A stretch of 64,000 nt of DNA from Eucommia ulmoides (Eukaryota; Streptophyta; Magnoliopsida; Garryales; Eucommiaceae). Numbering within the stretch: position 1 is the stretch's first letter; each line of letters opens with the position of its first letter. Positions 1 to 12,654 of the stretch are shown here, piece by piece. A program made the position numbers and the translations under genes. The stretch covers positions 62,001-126,000 of the forward strand of contig JAENRU010000476.1 in assembly GCA_016647705.1 (NCBI GenBank), in the 5' to 3' direction. The notes under the pieces are model-generated. The model ran no database searches. It saw only the letters and a list, made by a program, of their open reading frames with translations, and was not told the origin of the DNA.

Positions 1-1305
1 ATGCACTCTCAATTCCGACTAAGAACTCAATCTCTCTCGAGTATAAAATTCACAACCTAAAATTATCTAACTCATTGACCACATGCATCAAATGCATTAA
101 ACATAGAGAGGTATAAAATGGAATTAAAATTAACAATTAACAACATATTAAAAATATGGTTGAAACAAGATTACATCAAACCCTACATTAAATGACTAAC
201 TCAACATAGAAAAATTCATAACTAATACTTTCAAGAAATCCACAAATGTAAAATAACAAATACAAAGTCAAGAAATATTAGGTAGGAGAAAAGAAATCCA
301 AATCTCATTTGTAGGGAAGTTCTACTCCAAATTTCCAATCTCTGTTTCTTCTCTCTGTCCCGTTCTCGTTCCTCTTCAATTCCTCTTCCTACTCCACCTA
401 AAAAATGAGCCAAAATGCCCTTAAGATGATTTAGATCGAAGAGTTGGCAATGTAGAACGCGTTTTCGCGCTGCAGCCCCGTGTTTTTGCTCTGTAGCACG
501 AGGTTTCTAAAAAATAGCTATAACTTTCTCGTTCAAATTCCAATTGACGTGATTCAAAATTATTTGGAAATCTAAGAAAATGATCTATAACTTTAAAGTT
601 TTGAGTTTTTCTAAAATCAGATCGAATAAGCAAAAAATAGGTTTGAAGTTCGTCGAGTGGCACTACAACACCAAATTGCTAGGGATTGTGTGGACTGATC
701 ACCCGTGTTGCAGCGCCAAAAGGCGCCCATCCACACTGTAGTTCCAAATCATTGGCGTTGAAGTGCCGTTTTGCGGTGGCTAGATCCCCAATACAGTGCC
801 GTTTTGATGGCGTTGCAGCCTTGAGCTGCTGTTTGCCTTCCTTTTCTTGATTTGTCTCCGTTTTCCTGAACCTTACATAACAAAACCAAATAAAATTAGA
901 AACTAATAATAAAAACAGTAAAAATCAATCAAAACTAATACTTAAATACAAAGATATAATGATCCGAAATCGACTTATCACACACGCACACACATATATA
1001 TATATGGGCTTGATCCACTTGGCCCACTAGGGTAAAACTCTAATTATAGGGTCTCCCACTTTTCTTATAAATACTTGTATATATTGTTGTATTCTCTGAA
1101 TCACTTTCTCATAATATTAATACATTGTTCATGTTTCTCACTTCTTAATTATTTTAACAATATATATAGAGAGAGAGTTGTATTTATTCATTCTTCATGT
1201 TTCTTATATTACTAAACTGAGAAGATAAGCGACATTTCTAATATTATTAAAATAATATGAGGATGTTCGTGTTATTTGTCAAAATGGTGGGTTTAAACTT
1301 GTATA

Positions 1306-1346
<41 letters not shown>

Positions 1347-1450
1347 CATTTATTCATTCTTTATGTTAGTCAAAGAGAATTGACTCAATTTTTTTTTTTT
1401 TTTAATTATTAAATGTGGTGGGGATGCAGATGTGGCTCGGGGTTAGCCAG
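1..1450. repeat. Direct repeat, copy A (cut by window start)
   Basis: This stretch matches 3062-4825. Position 1 pairs with 3062, and the offset stays at 3,061 for about the first 1,000 bases without an indel, with only scattered substitutions by eye. It includes a CA/TA microsatellite near 980-1005. Short open stretches on the minus strand (231-413 and 421-663) recur in copy B, but they show no recognisable domain and are probably repeat sequence rather than genes. The family is not identified. Confidence 0.85.
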
Positions 1451-2305
1451 AGAGATTTTTAGATCTAGTCAGAGAGAATTGGCTGAATTGATTTTTTATT
1501 GAATTTGGTGGGAACGTCATGCTTGAATACAATGAAGAAGAGTAGTCCAAAAGGATTTTATGTACTAGGTTTAGTAAAAAATCAAGAATCATCCTTTACA
1601 TTATTGGAGGTGATTTCACCCAACAAAGCAAATAATTTGGCCTCTTCTTCATGTACCAAAATCCCACACCTACTTCCTTAAAAAATACACGCACAAAAAA
1701 ATTATTTCATATTTTTATTTTTTACTTTTATTCTTATTTTTTACTTTTATTTATTTTTTTATTTTTCTATTTCTTTCATTTTTTATTTTAAATTTTTTGG
1801 TCCAGTATTTGTAGGGAAAAAAAAAAGAGAAAATCTTGAAAAAAAAATAAAAATCAAAAAACAGGATTTGAAAAAAAAAAGAAATGAATTATAAAAAAAA
1901 TAGTTTCTAATCTTTGTTTTTAAATTTAAAGTTTTTTTATTTTTAATTTTTTTCGATAAACACCATGTAGAAAGAAAATAAGGAACACCGCAAAATAAAT
2001 AAAAAATAGAAAATAGAAAACAAGATAAACAATAGAGAATGAGAAATTGAAAAAATAAAAATAAAAAACAAAAGCATAAGAAAAAATATGTTGTAAGAGT
2101 ACTTTTATTAACAAAATGTGAATTTTTAAAATAAAATAATAAAATAAAAATTATATTACAAATGTATTTTGTCAACAAAAATTGTAGGAGGCGTCTCAGA
2201 CTATTAAACTGAAAAGCTAAAAGATATTGTAAATACTATTAAAATTAGATAGGGTTATTCATATTATTTTTTAAAATGAAGGCTCTAAACTCTTATACCC
2301 CACAC

Positions 2306-2308
<3 letters not shown>
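1451..2308. other. AT-rich interval with an old diverged repeat
   Basis: No gene is supported here. The segment at about 2194-2300 is a diverged copy of about 1210-1300: both run from an 'actaaactga' or 'attaaactga' motif to a TA microsatellite. This suggests an older duplication underneath the recent one. The A- and T-rich block at 1680-2170 gives spurious open frames rich in Phe, Leu and Lys. Confidence 0.5.

Positions 2309-2359
<51 letters not shown>
2309..2359. repeat. (TA)n microsatellite
   Basis: Uninterrupted TA dinucleotides of about 50 bp. A similar run lies at 1309-1344, at the equivalent place in the older repeat copy. Confidence 0.95.
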
Positions 2360-2362
<3 letters not shown>

Positions 2363-3061
2363 TAGCGATATATTTTGCTACAAAACACAAGTATACAAGT
2401 CAAGTTTTTATAGTAAATGGTGAGTAGAGTGTCGTATCCATAGGGATTGGTTTAAATTATTGCTAAGTACCGCAATTACCGTAACCCAACTTTATTTAGG
2501 CAACCAAGGTTAAATGCGGTTGAAAACGAAAATAAAAACAAATATAAAATCAATAAACAAACTAAAATATGGATTTCCTATGCATAAATGTTCTAGGGCT
2601 TGATTTCATCTCGTTATTTTCATTTCATCATATTAAATTATTAGTCAATTTCATTAATTCAATAATCAAGGTCATTTGTGCTTACTCACTATCTCTCTCG
2701 AGTGTCAAGTGACTGAATATGTAAACACTTCAATATTGATATCTCTATCTAGTATTCAGGTGAAAAATTTTGTTATACCCGACCTTATAGATTATCCAAG
2801 GTGTAAATATTTCATGTTTTATTAAAGTTTACGTTATGTTTAATCTAAGTCTGAACCCAAAATTATCTTTCCTGAGTGTAAGGTCCCAAGTTCTTAAATC
2901 AACCAAGATATCACATGGAAACATAGATTGGAAGCATTAATAGGGCAAACACAATTGAATAGAGATTATAGTCGATAAATCTAGAATTTGATCAAGATTC
3001 TAAATTTTGAACTCAAATACCTAGGTGTTGATTTTCTCTCGGATTCACAACAACCTAAATT
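2360..3061. repeat. Upstream part of the duplicated repeat unit
   Basis: This segment leads without a break into copy B at 3062. The matching part of copy A would lie left of the window. It contains the phrase 'tcgtatccatagggattgg', a wording I associate with dispersed plant repeats, but I cannot name the family. No coding sequence is evident. Confidence 0.45.
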
Positions 3062-4363
3062 ATGCACTCTCAATTCCGACTAAGAACTCAATCTCTCTCG
3101 AGTATAAAATTCACAACCTAAAATTATCTAACTCATTGACCACATGCATCAAATGCATTAAACATTGAGAAGTATAAAATGGAATTAAAATTAACAATTA
3201 ACAAAATATTAAAAATATGGTTCAAACAAGATTACATCAAGCCCTACATTAAATGACTAATTCAACATAGAAAAATTCATAACTAATACTTTCAAGAAAT
3301 CCATAAATGTAAAATAACAAATACAAAGTCAAGAAATATTAGGGAGGAGAAAAGAAATCCAAATCTCATTTGTAGAGAAGTTCTACTCCAAATTTCCAAT
3401 CTCTGTTTCTTCTCTCTGTCCCGTTCTCGTTCCTCTTCAATTCCTCTTCCTACTCCACCTAAAAAATAAGCCAAAATGCCCTTAAGATGATTTAGATCAA
3501 AGAGTTGGCGATGTAGAACGTGTTTTCGTGTTGCAGCCCCGTGTTTTTGCTCTGTAGCGCGAGGTTTCTGAAAAATAGCCATAACTTTCTCGTCCAAATT
3601 CCAATTGACGTGATTCAAAATTATTTGGAAATCTAAGAAAATGATCTATAACTTTAAAGTTTTGAGTTTTTCTAAAATCAGATTGAATAAGCAAAAAATA
3701 GGTTTGAAGTTCGTCGAGTGGCACTACAACGCCAAATTGCTAGGGATTGTGTGGACTGATCACCCGTGTTGCAGCGCCAAAAGGCGCCCATCCACGCTGT
3801 AGTTCCAAATCATTGGCGTTGAAGTGCCGTTTTGCGGTGGCTAGATCCCCAATACAGCGCCGTTTTGATGGCGTTGCAGCCTTGAGCTGCTGTTTGCCTT
3901 CCTTTTCTTGATTTGTCTCCGTTTTCCCGAACCCTACATAACGAAACCAAATAAAATTAGAAACTAATAATAAAAACAGTAAAAATCAATCAAAACTAAT
4001 ACTTAAATACAAAGATATAATGATCCGAAATCGACTTATCACACACGCACACACACGCACACACACATATATATATATATATGGGCTTGATCTACTTGGC
4101 CCACTAGGGTAAAATTCTAATTATAGTACCAAATCATTGGTGTTGTAGTGCCGTTTTGCGGTGGCTAGATCCCCACTACAGCGCCGTTTTGATGGCGTTG
4201 CAGCCTTGAGCTACTGTTTGCCTTCCTTTTCTTGATTTGTCTCCGTTTTTCCAAACCCTACATAACGAAACCAAATAAAATTAGAAATTAACAATAAAAA
4301 CAGTAAAAATCAATCGAAACTAACACTTAACTACAAAGATATAATGATCTGAAATCGACTTAT

Positions 4364-4394
<31 letters not shown>

Positions 4395-4825
4395 GGGCTT
4401 GATCCACTTGGCCCACTATGGTAAAACTCTAACTATAAGGTTCGCCACTTTCCCTATAAATACTTGTATATATTGTTGTATTCTTTGAATCACTTTCTCC
4501 TAATATTAATACATTGTTCATGTTCCTCACTTTTTAATTATTTTAACAATATATATATATAGAGAGAGAGTTGTATTTATTCATTCTTCATGTTTCTCAT
4601 ATTACTAAACTGAGAAGATAGGGGACATTTCTAATATTATTAAAATAATATGAGGATGTTCGTGTTATTTGTCAAAATGGTGGGTTTAAAGTTGTGTATA
4701 TATATATATATATATATATATTACATTTATTCATTCTTTATGTTAGTCAAAGAGAACTGACTCAATTTTATTTTATTTTTAATTATTAAATGTGGTGGGG
4801 ATGCAGATGTGGCTCAGAGTTAGCC
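3062..4825. repeat. Direct repeat, copy B, with an internal duplication
   Basis: This is the second copy of 1-1450. Between about 4100 and 4395 it has an extra tandem copy of the segment running from 'ccaaatcattgg' to the CA/TA microsatellite, so after that point the offset to copy A rises from 3,061 to about 3,376. Similarity ends abruptly after the phrase 'gatgcagatgtggctc' (copy A 1424, copy B 4800). No domain-bearing open frame was found. Confidence 0.85.
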
Positions 4826-6289
4826 TTTGGTTAAAATGACCAATGTAGTTGCTTGGGGCCTGAAGGCCCCTTAAATTTATATGTGTATATATATATATAT
4901 ATATATTTTATTTTTATTTTTTTTTTGAAATATTTTTATTAGTATTAGTGTCGCTTACCACCAGCTCTTAAATTGGTGTAGAAACTACAAAATGAACCCA
5001 CTTAGTTTTTTTTTTCCTTTTTGGCATTGGTTATTCCTATTTGCATTTCGGGAACTAATTTGCCCCTATTAATAAATTGTCACCTTCCATACACATTGTC
5101 TCCTCTAAGAAAAGGGAGCAAAATATGTTAATAACTACTAATAAAACTGAAAACGAATCCGAGAATTTCTCCTAATTGTAATTGTTGTCAATGATTTTTC
5201 TACATTACACGAATCCATAAATTATGATCTTCAAAATTAGATATTAATTTTTTAATGGTGTTATGGATTAGAATGCATGTGAATGTTATATATAACGTTA
5301 GTTATGGTGTTAATGTAATATATAATATCATTAAAATCTGTGTATCCCGTGAGTGCTGAATATAACTTGCGATCCAATAGAAAATAACATCATTTCATAT
5401 TGATAATAACACAAATAATAACGTGTTGCATGCAATATGGCTTATTGATAAATGTGATTTAGATGTTGAATGTAACACTCAATTATCTTTTGATTATGTA
5501 TAAGACCATGCTAAATGTAACACGAATGTTAAAACTGAAAATTTTGGAAATGTCATGTTGAATATAATAGGACTGTATAAAACTAAAATTAATTAAAAAA
5601 AAAATAGTGAATGTGATATCATTTTGAAGATTTTATTGGAATATACAATTAGATTGTGAAAAAAATGTGAAAAATAATAGGTTTTTTTATTTTTATTTTT
5701 TATTTTTTTAATAAAATGAAATCGTTTCATAAGAAAATAGCGATTTAAAAAAGGCAATCTCCACGGTGACTCTTACAAGGACAAATTAGTCTTGCAAATT
5801 TTAGTTTTTTTTTTAAAAAAAAAAATTGGGACTAGACGGTTCGGAAAATCTGTACAACGAGATTGTTTGGTTTAATTTTAAACAGTTGGAATTAATTGAT
5901 ACTAACATATTTTATTTGCGTTCACTTGGTAGTTTTTTCTTAATATTATATCAAATAAAAAATTAATTTTAATTCAATCACTATATTAATTATTTTTTTA
6001 TATTTAAATTTGATAAAAAGTTATGAATATTTTAAAAAAATATACTTCAAGATTGACCTTGGCTTGACTAGATCACTTTTTCAATGCAATCCACAAGAAA
6101 ATAGTCATTTTGTTCACACGAACAAGATTTCGAAAATTATGTACTAGGTTTAGTCAAGAATCAAGAATCATGTACCAAAATTCAACACCTACTTCCTTAA
6201 AAAACACAAAAAAGTTTCAGTAGTAGTAGACTAATGATGTAAACATGCATACAATACATTTTATGGGTATTTGTGATCTACTTTCCTCC

Positions 6290-6337
<48 letters not shown>

Positions 6338-6930
6338 CTATTAAGAAATTTCATATGTCATTTACTAAATATCAATTAATTTTTTTATCAATTTTTTTTT
6401 TTTTTTTTTTTGTTGTTAAACACCACATAATTCTTCTATAGATAAAAATTATTGAATTTTTTATTGTAACGGCAACTTTACCCTTAACGATTTAAAAAAT
6501 AATTAAAAATTAAAATACATAAATATTTGTTTAATTAATTTATTTATTTTATATTTTTCTTCATTACTTTTTTACACGAGCCTATATATATATATTTTTA
6601 AACCCCTTCCTTTTTAACAAAATAATAATAAAAAAATTGTTTAGTCCCTGCCGATCTTCTCTCTCTATTTCTCATGTATTTTTACAAGAAAAATTAATCA
6701 AAGGTGGTGACCAGTATTTTTTAAATGATAGGGGAGATTTGTTGTTTTGCACAATATGATAGGAGAGGTAAGGGGTATAACAAGAAAAAAAAAAAAAAAC
6801 ATCAGGTTTGATTTAATATTGTTTTTTCAAATTCTTTTATTCTAATTGTAGAGTAATTTATTTTTTGGTTCCTATCAATTTATATTTTTAATTCTTATCA
6901 ATATTTAGTTCAATTTAACTATCAAATTAT
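4826..6930. other. AT-rich intergenic DNA, no gene seen
   Basis: Low-complexity AT-rich sequence with a TA run at about 4885-4907 and poly-T tracts at about 6298-6337 and 6392-6410. No open frame has domain content. Confidence 0.6.
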
Positions 6931-7215
6931 CACTACAACAAAAACTACATATTAGGACACTATTTTTAGAGACAATTTGTAAATAATGTCTATTTAAATA
7001 TTTATGGAGACACTTAATAATAATGTCCTTATAATATTTATTTAATAAGACACTTTTTATCTTAATGTGTCCCAAAATTATATATGTTAGGACAAAATTA
7101 TTTATTGGGACAAATTTTTATGGGACACTTTTTAATTATTTCAATCTTAATGTGTCCCAAAATTATAAATGTTAGGACACATATAGTGTCCTTAAAAGTG
7201 AATTTTGTTGTAGTG
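6931..7215. mobile_element. Non-autonomous CACTA-type MITE, 285 bp
   Basis: The element begins CACTACAACAAAA and ends with the exact reverse complement TTTTGTTGTAGTG, a 13-bp perfect terminal inverted repeat. It is flanked on both sides by TAT (6928-6930 and 7216-7218), the 3-bp target duplication expected of the CACTA (En/Spm) superfamily. The interior repeats the phrase 'gtgtcccaaaattata' twice and has many short inverted motifs. There is no coding capacity, so transposase must have come from elsewhere. Confidence 0.92.
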
Positions 7216-7223
7216 TATACAGG

Positions 7224-7400
7224 AATTCAACATTTAGTCAATATCAACTAGATAAATTCAATTAATTTGATGTTAGTGTTAAATGAAAGTTCCTATCATT
7301 TTTTTTTTATATAACTTTAACTATGAGATTATATAGAAATTCAACATTTAGTCAATGTCAACCCGATAAATTCAATGGATTTGATATCAAACCTGCAAAA
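7224..7400. repeat. Two-copy direct repeat, period 114 bp
   Basis: A segment of about 60 bp starting 'aattcaacatttagtc' occurs at 7224 and again at 7338 with a few substitutions. It lies immediately right of the CACTA MITE. Confidence 0.7.
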
Positions 7401-8160
7401 AAATATTTTTTGGGAGGGATAACCACGCACTCCGAACGAGATAAGTTTTCACCATGTGTGGATAGGAGGACACTCGTAGGTATACAAAAAAAAAATAAAA
7501 AAATTAAATGAAAATCTAAAATCTAAAAAATAAAATTGAGATTCAATAATTATAAATGACTTATTTTAATGAAAATTTAATTATTTCTTCAAAAATTTAA
7601 TTATTTATTAAAACAATAATTAAGTCATATTTCGATAACTATAGAACTATCTAGTACTATTTTTTAAAGTTTTTTTCAATTTTAAGTCCAAAAAGGCAAC
7701 AATAACTAAAACTAGGGTTTGTTACTTATTTAAAATAATATTTTTTAAAATAAAAATAAAGACCTGTTTCTAAATATTCTTTTAAAGTAAAAAATAATTT
7801 GTTGTTTCTTCAAATTTTGTATTTTAAGATATCAATAGAATATTGATGATGTTGGCCAAAAACTGGATCATTGGATACCGTTAACCTGGACTAGGAATAC
7901 GAGTCTATTAACTTTTGGCTTCTGCAAAATAATGCATCATTGGTGGATCAGTCGGTTTTGCATCTCCAATGCGAGAATAAATAGAGTTTTGAATTTGGCA
8001 TAGTAATTGCTTTGAAAAATAGTAATGTTGAATTCAACATGCATCATACTATTTGTCACATGTTTAAATTTTGACAATAATTTTTCACACCTGTAATGTT
8101 GTTAGAGGCTAACACAATTCTTCAAGCAAAATGATTTTGATGATGTGATACAAAGATAAA
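7400..8160. other. AT-rich intergenic DNA, no gene seen
   Basis: No coding or repeat structure stands out beyond short A/T tracts. Confidence 0.5.
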
Positions 8161-8161
8161 A

Positions 8162-8990
8162 TTGGTGAATTTAAAGTTTTGATGAACAATTAAATATTTA
8201 TGTTTTTTTATGAAACTAATGATTTTATCAAATCTTTCAAATTTATAAGTTCTATGCATGTGATTAAAAAGAAGACCTCATGAAAAAAAAAAAAAAAAAA
8301 AACATAAAGAGTGCAAAATGGACGTAATGAAGATGCGAAGAGTTTTAAAGATCTTGAAAAAAAAGAGGTGAAAACAACTATTTACTTATATACTCTTAAT
8401 GTAACTCGAATTAGAATCATACACGACACTTTAAATGAATTAATTATATATGTGTCATGATAAGAAGTGATAAATTTAAGATCCTAAAATGAGATATTGT
8501 ATGTACTCTTTATGTGAAATGAAATTGATAATTGACCTAATTGAAAAATATATTTTAAAATATCAAAAGTTGAATTTTAGGGTCAATTCGGTCATCCGAT
8601 AAAAGAAATCTGTCAACTAAATCAAATAATGAGTTTTAGAGTTAAAATTAGGTGCTACTGATCCAGTCGGTTAACCGAATGGAATTGGACGGTCAACTAT
8701 TTGAAGCAATAGCTAAATTGGCGAAGGAAGTAAGGACACTGATCCATTCGGTCAACCAAATGGAAGTGATTAGTCAATCGTTTGAGTTAGTAGGTAAATT
8801 AATGGAAAATTTGACCATTCTGATCCAATCAGTCAACCGATTGAAAGTAATCGATCAACCGACTAGCATTAAGCCAACGACTAAATTTGGATCTAGACAG
8901 GTCGGTTAACTGATCTATGGGACTTGGTCAATCAAGTCAGTTGAGATTTCAAGAGATTTGGTCTTTTGGTAAAAAACAACTATCCGTTTT
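8162..8990 (-). mobile_element. Truncated LTR of the 20754/32240 family, reverse orientation
   Basis: Read on the minus strand, this segment follows the 3' half of the solo LTRs at 20754-22780 and 32240-34695. It shares the end region ('gttcatcaaaactttaaatt' here, 'ttcatcaaaatcttatgatc' there), a middle phrase around 8410-8450, and the array of CGGTCAACCGA-like motifs at 8600-8910. Similarity stops near 8990, so the other half of the LTR is missing. Confidence 0.7.
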
Positions 8991-9729
8991 TTATGCTTCC
9001 ACGAGAGGGGTTTGGGGATTTGAACCTAAATGAGATATTATCTACCTATTATGTTATCCATTTTGATTTGGTCTGTATATTTTAAGATTCTCCTAATTCA
9101 AATGGTTTAATATTTTCTATTTCTATGGTTTTAAATTGAGAATTGTTTTATGGATTTATATGAGAGAATTGAAATTTGTTTTTAAGTGAAATACTCCTAA
9201 ATTAAAATGTTATTGTATATGGGGTCTAAGAGTGTTATTAAGGGGCATATCTTTGAAAAACTAGTTATTGGAGGACTTGATATTTGTCCATTAATATATG
9301 CGGGAATTGAAATCAATACATCAAGAACAATTAGTTTGAGTTATTCTATGAGTGATATTTACAGTGAGATTTATATGAGAGATTTATTTTAAGTTCTTAA
9401 TCTAAAGTGTTTATGGTTTGGCATCACCAACTTGAGTTCTATTGCTATTATGTCCTTATCTTCGGTGTTTTCCAGTGAGATCTATCCAAACTTCGTTTTT
9501 TACTGTGAAGATATATTTTTATTGATTTCTTTATATATTATTGTTTAGAAAATCGTTTTAAAACTTAAAAGTCTGAAAATCTATTTTAAACGTTTTTCAT
9601 TTGATTATCTGATTACATGCTTAAATTGTGTTAGGCAAATTATTTATTAATAAGATTTTATTTGTCTTACATTGTATATATAACATAGTAATTATTTGAG
9701 TAATTAATTGAGTATATTCGTATTGAGGT
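8991..9729. other. AT-rich intergenic DNA, no gene seen
   Basis: A short open frame at 9207-9392 has no recognisable domain and no start context. I treat it as chance. Confidence 0.4.
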
Positions 9730-10960
9730 TGTAATACCCCGAAAATCTATATTTTTGAAAAAAAATTATTTTTTTATATAAGTCTAATATTTTTTGAGGA
9801 CGATTTTGTGAATTTGCGGGACAAATATATACTTGAATTTTTTTGAAATTAAATGTTAAATTTATATTTTTGAAAAATATTATTTTAGATAAGTTTAATA
9901 TTTTTGGGACTGTTTTGTAAATATATGGTATAAAAAATATTTGATAATTTGTGGGAGTTAATGTTTATTTTAAATTGATTTTAGAAGTTTTGGGACTAAT
10001 ATGTTATTTAAAATATATTTTTAAGAGTTTTGGGGTACAATTAGTTTTTTTTTAATTTTAAAAGGGGTATTGGTGTAATTAAATAAATAAATTAAATAAT
10101 TAATTACTCAAATTAGTTTTCTTCGTAGATAAGGAAACTCATGTTAAGCCTATCTATGCATGCATGTTGATAGGTGTAAAGACATTTCATTAAAATAATA
10201 AGAATAATGAAAAAGAGAGAAAATGGGAGTCCTATGATTAAGGGGAACGGCCATGATATTATGAAGGGGGAACATTAGTATTAGGAGTAGATGGAATTAG
10301 GAAGAAAGTCTAAAAAAAAAATTCATGATTCATATATATTCCGGAGGTCGTTTTTTTAGAATTTTGGATCGGATTTCAGCTTTAGAATTTTTTATTTTTC
10401 TAATATATATATTTAATTTTTTATTGTATGATTTAGACTATTATTATTGTTGAATTTTACCTGTTAAATTTTATAAAATAATTATGATTATATAAAAATT
10501 ATGCCAAGATGTTTTATTTGTTATATTAATTAAATGCACGTATTAGAGGAGTTGGAGTTCTACTGAGCGTTGACTCACAACCCCTAAATTTTGATTGTAA
10601 AACCGACAAGAGGGAAATGGAGAGAAGTATTTTAGTTAAATTTCTATTTGATTTATAATAGTTGTATTTATTAAAAAAAAATTAATAAAGAATTTTATGA
10701 AAATCACTATTGTAATTACTGTTTTAGTAAAGAATGTTACTATTACTATCTAAAGAATTTCGTTAAAGAATTTCTATTAAATTACGGTGGTAATAATTTA
10801 TCAAAAAATTCAAGAATTGATTAGTTTGGTCCCCATTTAGAGAATTAGGAATAATAATAATAATAAGATTAGATTTATGAATGATTAATTATAATTATCG
10901 CCGTAGCGTTGTAAAGTTTTCTTCGACTTATAGCGTTATTCAGTACACCGTTTTTAGTTT
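9730..10960 (+). mobile_element. LTR-like retroelement fragment
   Basis: It starts TGTAATACCCCG, resembling the start of the solo LTR at 42930 (TGTAAGACCCG). At 10530-10600 it has the phrase 'ctgagcgttgactcacaacc', which recurs in diverged form at 17560-17620. I found no matching right end or target duplication, because the right side runs into the tandem array from 10971. Class is uncertain; a degraded LTR is the best reading. Confidence 0.45.
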
Positions 10961-10970
10961 TCTAAATTTA

Positions 10971-11129
10971 ATTACGTAGTTTTAGGAACCCAATTTGTAT
11001 ACAAAAAAATAGGTTCATTTCTATTATGGATATGTTATCTTTCGTTAACTCAAAGTTGCTAAAAAAACTGCATCGTCATCGAAACAATTCATCCGACCAA
11101 CTTTGATGATTATTTAAAAGTTATTCACT

Positions 11130-11163
<34 letters not shown>

Positions 11164-11590
11164 GTTTTATTACATAGTCTTAGGAACTAAGTTTATGTAC
11201 AAAAAAATTGGGTTTATTTTGATTACAGATAGACCACCTTTTGTTAACTCAAAGTTGCAAAAAAAAAATTACATCATCATCGAAAAAACTCATCCAACCA
11301 AATTTGACGATTATTTAAAAGTTATTCACTAGTCCGTTTTTCCATTTTTAAGTTTTATTACATAGTCTTAGGAAACCAGTTTATGTACAATAAAATTGGG
11401 TTTATTTTGGTTACAGATAGACCATCTTTTGTTAACTCAACGTTGCAAAAAACAAAACTGTATCGTCATCGAAACAACTCATCCGACCAACTTTACCGAT
11501 TATTTAAAAGTTATTCACTAGTCTGTTTTTACTTTTTTAAGTTTTATTACTTAATCTTAGGAACACAGTTCGAGATTCAAGGTTTACGAT
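10971..11590. repeat. Tandem repeat, about 190 bp period, three copies plus a start
   Basis: The phrase 'attac(a/g)tagt(c/t)ttagga' begins copies at 10971, 11169 and 11357, and a fourth partial copy begins at 11546. Each full copy includes a 'catcgtcatcgaaacaactc'-type core and ends 'aaaagttattcact'. Length differences come mostly from poly-T tracts, notably 11132-11160. Confidence 0.85.
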
Positions 11591-11794
11591 TCATCCTTGT
11601 CGCCGTTCGTTTTAGGGGGTTTGTTTGTTGACTATCGCTGTTTGTTATATAATTTTTATGAAAAATTATATTTAATACAAAAAATTGAAAATATTAATTC
11701 ATTGATCATGTCGAAAAATTTCACTACCCGTCTAATTTGTATATATAATTTTTTATTTCTAAATATAAAATAAATTTTAAAAATCTCACTATCG

Positions 11795-12320
11795 CCGTTT
11801 GCCGTCGCGATTCATCCTTCTAACCTTGGGTTTTAATTAAAAAATGTTAATTACATATAAAAATAAAATTTAAAAATCTCACTGTTGCCGTTTGCCGTCG
11901 CGATTCATACCTGAAACTGTGGGTTTCAATTAAAAAGTGTTAATTACATTTTCGCCCCATTATTTAATTTTAGTTTTTATTTTTATTTTTATTTTCACTT
12001 TCATCCCTGAAACCTTGGGTTTCAATTAAAAAGTGTTAATTATATTTTTGCCCTTATATTTAATTTAATTTTCTATATTTTTTTTGCACTTTCATCCCTG
12101 AAACTTTGGGTTCCAATTGAAAAATATTAATTACATTTTTATCCCTTTATTTAATTTTAGTTTCTATTTTTTCTTTTATTTTTTTGCACCTTCATCCCTA
12201 AAACCGTGGGTTTCAATTAAAAAGTGTTAATTACATTTTTGTCCTTTATTTAATTTTAGTTTCTATTTTTTCTTTTATTGTTGGCACTTTCATACCTGAA
12301 AACTTAGGTTTCATAAAAGA
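11795..12320. repeat. Tandem repeat, about 96 bp period, six copies
   Basis: The core 'tcatccctgaaaccttggg' recurs near 11812, 11907, 12001, 12093, 12192 and 12290, followed each time by 'aattaaaaagtgttaatta'. The first two copies also share 'gccgtttgccgtcgcgat'. No coding role is seen. Confidence 0.85.
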
Positions 12321-12575
12321 AATGCGTTTTATGGGAAACGCATTTAATTTTAGTATAATGGTTATTTTTGTTATTATTTTTGTTAATATTTTTTAAAATT
12401 AATTACATTTACCAAATAATTATAATTTATATTTAATTTTTAGTTTTGAAATATTAAATAAACTTTCAAATTATCATAATTTAAATATATACATAATAAC
12501 ATAATCACCAATTTATAATTTATATATATATATACACACACACATATATAAATAAATAAATAAATAAAAAAGAGG

Positions 12576-12645
12576 GATGGGAATGGGAATGGGGATTGAG
12601 ATTGGGATGGGGATGGGGTTGGGGATGGAGGATGGGGGGAGGTGG
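12576..12645. repeat. (GGGATG)n-like G-rich low-complexity tract
   Basis: Imperfect GGGAATG/GGGGATG hexamers lie directly before the hairpin repeat. A related G-rich tract sits at the same place in the copy at 23945. Confidence 0.8.
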
Positions 12646-12654
12646 GGTTCTACT

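Noticed and set aside
1783-2178. A 131-residue minus-strand frame rich in Phe and Leu, membrane-protein-like
   Set aside because: The DNA is almost pure A/T low complexity; composition alone explains the hydrophobicity.
8652-8909. An 85-residue frame with three similar segments
   Set aside because: It reads through the GGTCAACCG array of a truncated LTR in reverse orientation.
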